Assembly: GCA_015178975.1 (NCBI GenBank)
Contig: WHVD01000088.1
Location: forward strand, 286,534-350,533
Reading direction: 5' to 3'
DNA: 64,000 nucleotides
DNA from: Hysterangium stoloniferum
Lineage: Eukaryota > Basidiomycota > Agaricomycetes > Hysterangiales > Hysterangiaceae
Part shown: piece after piece, positions 55,635-64,000 of the stretch
Layout: each line of letters begins with the position of its first letter
Position numbering within the stretch: the first letter of the stretch is position 1
Position numbers and translations under genes: made by a program
Notes under the pieces: model-generated
Database searches by the model: none
Told to the model about the DNA's origin: nothing
What the model saw: the letters and a program-made list of their open reading frames with translations, nothing else

Positions 55635-57430
55635 ATGTTACAAAAGATAATAAACTCAGGTTAGAAAACTCGGGAGATATCGCACGTGTCGCCCTACATT
55701 CGACCCTCTTGCCCATACCAACCAGCTACATACACATCCTGCCGCCCCCACCTACCATTAGGGTACTTTTCTCCCAACCGCTATGTATCTTAGTTATGCG
55801 ACGCGGTATATAAATGTATTAAAAAAGATAATAAAAAAAGATATCGCATGTGTTAGTGCTGATCGATAACAGTTTTCGTGGGACACTGCATCACGTGACG
55901 GATCACCTCGTCCTCTCGTCCTCCTGTCCTGGTATGTTATTTCGTCAGAGTGCTCACTCTGCCCTGCTCTTCTCCTTGGGTAGCCCTCTCATCGAATGGG
56001 AGCTGCTTACATCCATCACTTGGTGGTTCATTAGTCAGCACTGCATTATCTCTCCGTTTATGCATTCTCACATCGTGCATTAGATTTCACCTTCCACCAT
56101 CACTCCTAAAAGCACACTCAACCTGCAAGAAATCTGAGATCGCCGCGGGCTGACAAATATCCTTCATAATCACCTCGTCGTTTGTGACGCCTTCATCTTC
56201 GCTGCTTTCTCTCTGTGGTTGGACGACTGCTCATTGCAACAAGCATGGCTGGAAGGTTTAAGTGTGCTTTTATGCATTGGTGACCATCTCCCACACTTAA
56301 GCATCATCCATAGTCTACGCAGTCCGTACGGCACCTTTACGCAACATATCGCTACCACGCAACCGAATCTCAGCCAGCAGCGCTTTTGCTTTAGCACTTA
56401 TGGTCAAACACTACACCGATTCGCTTCCAAGTATCACGACAGTGCCATGACTACCACCGGCATCATGGACCGTCTCCACACATCTCTACAGCCTTCGTCC
56501 TGCAGCCCGCCAGCCCACCACCCTTAAGTCTCGGTGTAAAACTGCTGCCCACCATAAGACCTTATGCGACTGCACAGCCATCAGCCTGCTTTTGCTCACG
56601 CACTTGCCGATTTTTCGCGATTTGTAGAAACATTACCGGTAAAAGAACGGGGAGACCGATGCTGGATAATGGCGGTTCCAACGGCATCTGCAAGTCTTCG
56701 CAGGTGCGATTGACCGTGGGGGAAAGAGAAATGACAGGGGGGGGGCGTGGAATAACATTTAAGTGCGGATTTAGGTTCGAGAGAGAGGCTGGGTGGATGT
56801 ATTGGCTTCCTGGTGAGTCTCGCTCAGCCATATATCATCATTCCACAAATTGAAAATACCTTTTGCGTTTTTGGAATATCATGTGAAATATAGAGCTCTA
56901 TGGACGAACGAACGTCATGGCTGCAAAACGTATATCTAACCCACACTGCTAGGCCACACGCCCCTACTATCCCTCCTTGATCCCACTGCGCCGTCTATGC
57001 TATTCTGCGTGTCATGGCACAGCGGAGTGGGCACCTGACGATGTCGACAAAGTTACGTCCGAATTGTTTGGCGGCGGCATTCGCGCGTACGCCTTTGCAG
57101 ACCACATTCACGAGCGCGAGGCACAGCGCCACAGTTTTGAGCTGGACGAAGCGTGACAGTTGCTGACTCGATTGACCATAGTAACGTTGGAGTCGCATAA
57201 AACTTATAAGTTGTCCTGTCTTCACGCCTCCCTCACCTTCATCTCGCCTTCACATTCAACTTCGCTTTCAAGTCACCCTCATGTTTCAACTACCTTGTCT
57301 TTGCTTTTACCTTTACTTTCACTTTCACCTTGACTGACCTCGCCTTAACCTTATCTTCATCATCGCTCTTATCGTCATGTTATCCCCACCCTCCCCTTCG
57401 GCTCCATTTCCACTGCGTTAAAACTTCCGG
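55635..57430 (+). repeat. R unit copy d
   Basis: Begins with 'aaaagataataaactcaggtt', as at 40868, then the 'gcatcacgtgacggatcacc' leader (55887), a broken R ORF from about 56465 (MDRLHTSLQPSSCSPPAHHP), the body block 'gcggcggcattcgcgcgtacg' (57071) and a TTCACC/TTCACT run to 57400. About 150 bp at 55695-55845 are absent from the block b copy and are flanked by 'gatatcgca', which may be a small insertion. Confidence 0.75.
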
Positions 57431-58559
57431 ATTGTACAGCATATAGGTTTTGGGGGGTTTAAGTTCAGCATCCTTTCATCCCTTTTTGAGAGCAGCATTC
57501 CTTCGAGAACCGCGCAGTTTCCTTGGAGGTACTACTGCTTTCAGAGTGAGTTGAAAGCGGACGTTTGTCTTGTGAAAATTTAAGCTTTAAGTGAGGTGGT
57601 GGCATTATTATGTTCACATCAATGATATCAGAATGCACGTCTTCTAAGGGTATCTCCATGTACAGTATGTTCGGTAATATATTGTTACATAGTCTGCAGC
57701 AAAAGCCTACCCTCTTACAGCTGTTTGCCCACTTACCGGCTTTCTATTACCCGATTCAAATTTTATGGCCCATCGTCCCGCTGTTCCATGACATACCCTC
57801 TCTATATTACATAATGCCCACTCCACAGTATTGACGATTGCCAACAGAGAAGTGTGGCAGCAAAAAAACCGAGGTGCGGCAATCATGATCAGAGGTTTGA
57901 CAAGCTGTTCATGTGGTGGCTGAGTCTGGAAGAGCGCACGGGGGTGCTCTATTCACATGTAGCTACGTATATATAAACAAAGAACAATAGAATCCCAAAG
58001 AGAGAGACAATGGGAATGTGAAACAATGGGACAAATGGGAGGGAACAAAAGAATACGAACTTGTATGATGCTCAAAATACAACACATTGAAGTCCGCAGC
58101 CCAAATGAGAGGAAAGGAGACGAAGCAGTAGTATTGGCTGGACACGTGAATTTGAGGTCCTTCGTCACGATGAACGGAGATGAGAATATGTCGCCTTGGA
58201 GTCCAGAATTGCTAATTGTAAATCGCTCCTGGCCATACCTTGTTAGCAACATCACATTCCAGGTTCGTGAAAAAGGGAATAACCATGCAGGAAGAGCCTC
58301 ATCAATAAGCGGAAGACTTGAACATGGCTCCAGCACCATTGAACTAATATTACAAACACCCACGCCGACGGGAATACCACGGAAAAGCATTCTGTCGTCC
58401 AAAGGAAGCGGTTTCTTGCGATATCTATCAATCTAGGAATCGTGAATAGTGCTTTGGAGTTAAAAGTTGTGGATGATTTCCTGAGGTATTGGCAAGTGTT
58501 AGATGCCATTAGGATAGTTGTAACGGGAGCAGACTTGGTGGCGGACGATGAATGGGGCG
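57431..58559 (-). other. Possible degenerate gene(s), unassigned
   Basis: Minus-strand frames 58509-58252 (MASNTCQYLRKSSTTFNS) and 58402-57953 (reading AWLFPFSRTWNVMLLTRYGQ, DIFSSPFIVTKDLKF) could be one shifted or spliced gene; a plus-strand frame 58026-58436 overlaps them. A shorter minus frame at 57659-57465 is Ser/Lys-rich. Nothing is recognised, and the strand is uncertain. Confidence 0.25.
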
Positions 58560-58942
58560 GGTAACCGCCCTAGTCTTAGATGGTAAGGGGTAAAGAGAAG
58601 ACGCTGGAAGTTTTCGATCATTAGAGGGTTCCAGACGTATAAGAGGTTGTCAGGGAACCTAGCTTAGGAGGGCTAGCATAAATAGGTGAACCCCCCCATT
58701 AGTTAGGGGGGTCTTTTTTCGAATTGGAGCCTATTCCTACTCTGTGCGTTCCGCTTCGTAAAGAGCTCAACTGAAGGATTACGCTATCTATAAAGCCGAA
58801 CCTTACACTTTTTGAGTATTTGGCCTCCAATTTCATATTCTTTATATATTCTATACTAGCGGACTGATCACCCACTAGGTTAAAAAAAAAAAAAAAAAAA
58901 CGCGTGCATGCAATACATCTACACAACTATATTCTCGCCACC
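58560..58942 (+). mobile_element. Probable gypsy5 5' LTR and leader
   Basis: Directly upstream of gypsy5 gag: TATA-like 'gcataaatag' (58676-58685), a C7/G6 hairpin at 58691-58711 followed by a T-run, and an A18 tract at about 58881-58898. LTR borders cannot be set because the 3' end of the element lies beyond the window. Confidence 0.5.
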
Positions 58943-60955
58943 ATGTCCGAAATTAATCAACCTATCACTCGTCGAGGCACAGTCCGAAGTGCAATTCCCG
59001 TGTGGAGCAAGAGAATCGCTCGACGACGGGTGGCTAGTGATGATTTGAATAGTCTCGCTACTGAAACGGTGAGTATTACCTCTTCACCTCTGAATACCAC
59101 AGGCCCCGAACCGATCTACACTGCACGTGCAGAAAGAGAGGGGAGGATGGACTGTGATGCCGAGATGGAAGAGGTATCGCAAATTGCCTCGGATTCCTCG
59201 ATGGCCACTTCCAGTGGAAACAATCAAGTTCCTATTAGTGAAGCCTCGAATGAATCTAGTGAGAGTGGAGAGGTCAACACGACATTTCCTTGTCCTAGTG
59301 AGTATCTCAGAACTCAGGTCGCCCTCCAAAACTGGACTGGTCAGTACGGTTTGGTGTACCCTGAAGAGCTGGCGGCACCTCGAAAGACCTTCCGAAGGAG
59401 GTTCCAAAAGGGGAAACCTCTCATTTGCCCAGAAGCACTCTTTTTTCCAGAGTGGTTTGAAGGAGAGAGCAGTGGCGATGAGAGGAAGGAAGGATCATCC
59501 AAGGAGACAGCACTTGAGCACCGCCAGGGTGCTAAGTTTAAATGGTCCGATTGTTCGGAATCTGATGACGATCAGTTAGGGCCGCTCCCAGAAACATGGA
59601 CGTTACCCTACAAGCTGAGAACCGGAGGGACTAGAGGGCTGGAAAGCTCTGGAATATTTTCCCGGTCATCCGTAAACCTTAGCGCTATTGTCATTGAGGT
59701 AGAGGAAAACACACCTGTACCAAATGAACCCACATCTTCTAGGTTAGAGCCTGCAAGTGCAGATGGATCTAAACAGACGTTGTCAACGCACACCAGCAAA
59801 GGGAAGGATAGAATGGAAGGCGAGCGTCCCTTGAAGAACTTGTACAAAGGGAGCGAAATGGAGAATAGTCTGCCGCAGAAAGAGCGGAAGCCCAAGAAAG
59901 TTACTAGCCGTTATGTACGGGAGCCTTCACAAGTGCCGGAGGGCGGGTACTTTGCAGTAGGAGGGCAAGGGAAATTCGGACCACCATCTCATTCAAGCAG
60001 CTCATCATCTAGCGATGGAGACGATGAGTCGTCAGATAGCATGTCAACTGAGTCAGATTCGTCAGCCAGCGAACGTAGCACCGACTCCCCTGAGTCTGGA
60101 TCAGGATTGGAAGGTGCTCCCCTAAGTCGCTCTGAAACAAGAAGGAAGCATAGAAAGAAAAACTCACCTAGCTCTCAGCGCGTAAGACAGGTCAAACGCA
60201 AACGGTCCAAGGCTGAGGCGAAACGAACCAAGAAGCTGCTTGCTGGAGTTAAGACTAAGCAAGCTGTGATCTATACAGGCACTGCTGAACTTGACGTTCT
60301 CGAAGCATTTATATATGCTTATGATCTCTGGGCAGAGATCAATGGGTTAGATCGCAAGTGGGCGGTGAAATTGATCATATACTTCCTTGATGGAAAGGCA
60401 AGCTCCTTCTATATGAAGCATGTAGCGTTGAGCAAACGGAAGTGGACCTTGAAGGCTGTCTACGATGGCCTATTTGATTACTGCTTTCCTGCCAATTATA
60501 AGGTGCATCTGCGAAAGCAACTAACATCCGCCAGGCAGGGTAGAAAGTGTTTTCGTGATTTTGCACGAGATGTCGAAAATAAGGCTAGAAGGTTTCCTGA
60601 TATCCACGAGCGACAACTCAAGCAAATTGTCTGGGATGGGGCATATGACTATATTAAAGAAAAATGGTTAGATAATGGGCTCAATACTGACAATACGTCA
60701 TGGAAGAAACTTACCAAAACGGCTACCCGGTTTGAGGCTGCACAAGAATTTCGACTGGCAGAAAAAGGGAGGAGGGAAAACACAGCGTCCCGATCACCTC
60801 GGATATGGCCCCCAAAGAAAGATTTAGTGAGTCAGACCGGGCAGAAGATGGATACCCAAGGGGTGAAAAGTTACCACTCCCAGCCATCTGGACCGAGGGG
60901 TACCACTCTCGAACCACGTCCTAAATTAAGTCAGAGTGAGATGAATCAACTTTGA
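58943..60955 (+). pseudogene. gypsy5 gag (670 aa to first in-frame TGA)
   Basis: I chose the ATG at 58943 because it has a full GCCACCATG context; an upstream in-frame ATG at 58904 follows the A-tract. The N-terminal about 400 residues are low complexity, with acidic and Ser-rich runs (SSSSSSSDGDDESSDSMSTE near 60000) and a basic KRKRSKAEAKRTKK stretch. The gag core follows (VLEAFIYAYDLWAEINGLDR, VKLIIYFLDGKASSFYMKHV). TGA at 60953 interrupts just before the zinc knuckle, where Arg is expected (MNQL-R-AEGRCFSC). Nearly intact otherwise. Confidence 0.9.
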
Positions 60956-63363
60956 GCAGAGGGGCGGTGTTTCTCATGCAAGAATGAGGGTCACGAATCC
61001 CACAACTGTCCCCGTGGGAAGTTCGTGTCGGCACCAAAAAAAGGGGTAACGGTGTCTGCTGGATCTGTCCGAGTAAAACGACTTACCAATTTGGAAAGAA
61101 AGAAGGAACGGGCAGAGTTACAACTACATATGGCCTCATTCGTGTTTAAGGATGAAGAGACACAACAGGAGTTCAATAACTTACACGATCAAATTTATGC
61201 CACCTGGCTGCAGAGATTGATCACTGAATATTTTGGGCCTGATACTGCCATAGCTGAGGGTCAAAATCCGCTGACACGGTTCGAGGTGTCCTATTCGGTG
61301 GAAGACTTCAGGGTGAGAGACAACGTCATACCTGGGGATCCTCTTCAAATTAGCAAAATTATATGTTGGGAACCAGGATTTACTGTTGCTCAAAGCATCG
61401 TGAATGACCCTGAATGGTTAGGGAAAAAGCTCACTGACGACTGTGCAGACCATGTTACAGTGGCAAGGATTATACAACAGTGTTGTTGTACACATTTTTC
61501 GCGACTTGAGTCTATGGCAGTGGGAATGTGACACACAGAACGATTTCAGGTCTCGTTCGATGGTACACATTGGGTGTATGAAATCGTGGATCTTTTACAA
61601 CCCCACTTATATATGGCGATTACAAAACAAGCCCTGTTCAGTGGTGACTGGGAAATTGCGCAAGTAGTTAGCAATGCTATCCCAATGGCAGGAGGAACTG
61701 CCCAATGGGAGCCAATAGAGGATGAGGACCCACCGGGAATAGAGGGAAATATTCCAACGCAGTATATTCTCGAAGCCCTGAAGGAGTACTTTCCACCTGA
61801 AGAAGCACTGCAGGAGGGAATTAATCCTGAAGCCCGGTTTAGGGTATATACAGAAGAATTGGGACTTCGGATATGGGATGAGATCTACACGGACATACCT
61901 CTGTTTATGCCATGGTCTGTGGTCAGGCTGAATGAGAACATGGATGATAAAATAGAGGCCATCTATGAGGAGCACATACCTGGTTTTGCTGAAGATATGC
62001 CAGCGTTTTGAAGGTATTGTCAAGGGGCGATGTGCAATCTTCTGGATCTCCGTTTCCGAGTCTACTATAAGACAAGTGTTTTTAACGATGTAAATGGAGT
62101 GGAGCGGCAGCGATTCCGAGTTTCCTTTACTGCAGGGGTCTATGAGATTCACGATCGGGAATTACGGAAAAGATATACTGTGACAACCGACCATTTACAG
62201 CATGAGGGGTGGACCGTACCTGATATATTGACTCAGGCAGTATCCCAGGAGGAGTCGTCGGAACCTATTGTTTTCGCAAATGCTGCCCATGTCACCAGGA
62301 GGAAAACATTAGGACCTAAACGGAGTCAATTAAAAAATGAAGGTATTGAGACAGTCGAGCATACTTCAATGCAGCCCAAGGATTTTACTCAGTGGCTGCC
62401 CAAGCCAGTTGTCATTGAAGCATTCATAAATGGACGACCTGTGAAAGCTCTAATTGATAGTGGGTCACTTGCAGATTTTATGTCCACAACGTTGGTTGAT
62501 CAGCTAGGAGTTACTAAGAATCCACTGCTCAAACCACTCACTGTGCAATTGGCTGTTCACGGGTCGAGATCAAAAATCAATTATTCGGCGCCTGCTCAGT
62601 TTGTATACCAGAACATAAATTGTTCACGTCGTTTTGATGTTGCCAATCTCGATTCCTATGATTTGATTTTAGGAACCCTGTTTATTTTTCAACATAGAGT
62701 GATGCTAGGCTTGAATCCTACAAGAGTTAACATTGGGTCTAGCCAGCCACTACCAATGGAAGGAGATGCCGTCGAGACACTGCGGTCCGCCGTTGCTGAA
62801 GTTTTCGAGGATGAGCTTGATAGTTTAAAGGCCGAATTGCGAGCTGAAGCAGCGGACTTAGACCCAGACACTGCACTGACAGGGCTGCCTCCACTACGGG
62901 CAGTGAATCATACCATTCCAATAATTGACGAGGGTAAAATCTATTCATGGCGGCCTTCTAAGTGTCCAGAAGCAATGAGGGCTCTATGGCAGGAAAAGAA
63001 AACAGCGTACCTGAGGAATGGGAGATGGCGGGTAGCCACGGGTACAAACGCATGTCCTATGCTCATCATTCCTAAGCCTCCAAAAGCTGATGGAAAGCTG
63101 CGGATTCGCACGGTAGTGGATAAACGTGAGCAGAATGCTAACACGTATAAGCTGGCTACACCCTTGCCGGATATTGAAGCCATTCTAAGGAACATTGTGC
63201 GGCATAAGTATCGGAGTTTAATAGATGGAAAGGATGCATACGAGCAGATTCGAGTGGTGCCAGAGCATGTCCATCGGACATTGTTTACCTCTCCAGATGG
63301 CACTATGGAAAGCTTAACGTTACAGATTGCGATTGCAATGGGCCGTCCACATACCAGACGTTG
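60956..63363 (+). pseudogene. gypsy5 zinc knuckle, protease and RT start
   Basis: Same frame as gag. CCHC knuckle CFSCKNEGHESHNC (60974-61015), then an about 370-residue linker with TGA at 61529 and 62009, both Arg-compatible. Retropepsin ALIDSGSLADFMSTTLVDQL (about 62450), FDVANLDSYDLILGT, then RT: SKCPEAMRALWQEK, MLIIPKPPKADGKLRIRTVVD, LPDIEAILRNIV, SLIDGKDAYEQIRV (first catalytic Asp present). A one-base loss near 63335 ends the frame at 63363; in the shifted frame the protein continues as NGPSTYQTLMNHLFAPYIG. Confidence 0.92.
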
Positions 63364-64000
63364 ATGAACCACCTATTCGCTCCTTACATTGGCGTTTTCA
63401 TGGATGTCTATCTGGATGATATAGTCGTATATTCAGATTCCATTGGCGATCATGTGAAGCATTTACATACCGTGTTTACGGTGCTCTGTCAAGAGAAGCT
63501 ATACCTGGCTGTCGACAAAATGCACTTATTTGCTCCTGAATTGCGAGTTCTAGGTCATGTGGTCAATGATAAAGGGATAAAAATGGACCCCCATAAGGTG
63601 GACTCAGTCACGAACTGGAAAATTCTGACAAACAAGTTACTGTTGGCTGGGTTTTTGGGGGCAGTAGGATACCTTGCGAACAACTGTGAAGGGTAAGAAT
63701 CCCGATGGCCATCCTGGCTAATCAGACAGGGGTAAACAGACCAATGGAGGTGGGGAGCAACTGAGCAATGTGCCTTTGAAGAGGTTAAGCGGATTGTTCA
63801 GTCTCATTGTGACAAGTATCGCATTGCATTAGATTACTCACCAGGCCATTCCACTATTAATTTGGTAACTGACGCTTCCTTAACGGGAGCGAGTGGCATT
63901 CTCAGCCAAGGGGACGACTTTCAAAAAGCGGCTGTGGTGTCCTTTTTGGTCTGGGAAATTCAACTCGGCTCAACAGAACTATCCTGTGCATGAACAGGAG
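63361..64000 (+). pseudogene. gypsy5 RT end and RNase H start (cut by window end)
   Basis: MDVYLDDIVVYSDS holds the YLDD catalytic motif; then LRVLGHVVNDKGIKMDPHKV and LLAGFLGAVGYLANNCEG. Two shifts near 63690-63760 follow (RIPMAILANQTG, then EQCAFEEVKRIVQ). RNase H begins with INLVTDASLTGASGIL and reaches NSAQQNYPVHEQE at the last base. Integrase and the 3' LTR are outside. Confidence 0.9.

Noticed and set aside
58691-58720. Bacterial-type rho-independent terminator
   Set aside because: GC stem plus T-run fits the pattern, but the context is a eukaryotic retroelement leader upstream of gag.
1-64000. Giant Starship-like or Helitron element as an explanation for the R units and cargo
   Set aside because: I saw no tyrosine-recombinase captain, no Rep/helicase coding sequence and no clear terminal structure, so the idea has no support in this window.

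Overview
The window is eukaryotic and looks like a repeat-rich, low-gene region of a filamentous basidiomycete (inference, probably Agaricomycetes). The evidence is GT-AG introns of 62-71 nt that can be placed by comparing gene copies, Ty3/Gypsy elements (one with a chromodomain), Ty1/Copia elements whose primer-binding sites match an internal part of initiator tRNA-Met, and a Tc1-like transposase. I found no rRNA, tRNA, CRISPR or bacterial-type operon. Almost every base is a mobile element, a piece of one, or a low-copy repeat.

Left part (1-31.9 kb) is a nest of retroelements. A gypsy pol remnant (gypsy1, 1019-4346) was hit by an L1-type LTR (1-1018) and by a solo LTR-A (1101-3323, duplication CCCTC), which itself carries a solo L1 LTR (1963-2704, duplication AATAG). 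A minus-strand copy of an orphan multi-exon gene (4866-6863) and its repeat unit 'R' (7140-9298) follow. R is split by a TA-flanked DNA transposon (9301-11247) that contains a copia 5' part. Then come a Tc1-like element split by a second LTR-A (11920-14310), gypsy2 (14319-19614), tandem LTR-X copies (19742-22606), a 747-bp direct duplication, gypsy3 (minus, about 25.3-26.1 kb), gypsy4 gag-protease (28388-30051) and a solo L1 LTR with duplication TCCAC (30622-31446).

Middle part (32-54.6 kb) starts with a copia element (copia1, 31986-36519) and then a tandem segmental duplication: block b (about 36520-43998) and block c (about 44748-54640). Both carry the orphan gene, R units and a degenerate kinase fragment. 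Block c also received a short copia element (copia2, 45500-47880) with identical 237-bp LTRs and duplication CATAT; block b keeps the empty site.

Right part (54.6-64 kb) holds another R unit, a copia RNase H fragment and a gypsy element (gypsy5, about 58.56 kb to the window end) whose gag-pol is broken mainly by in-frame TGA codons.

Themes across the window: (1) nearly all in-frame stops in the gypsy and Tc1 genes are TGA at expected arginine positions, as if CGA had decayed to TGA; (2) several LTR families carry arrays of a GTCAC-(4-5)-GTGAC palindrome upstream of a TATA box; (3) the orphan gene family, in three copies with a shared exon structure, is the least explained coding content. I do not recognise its function.
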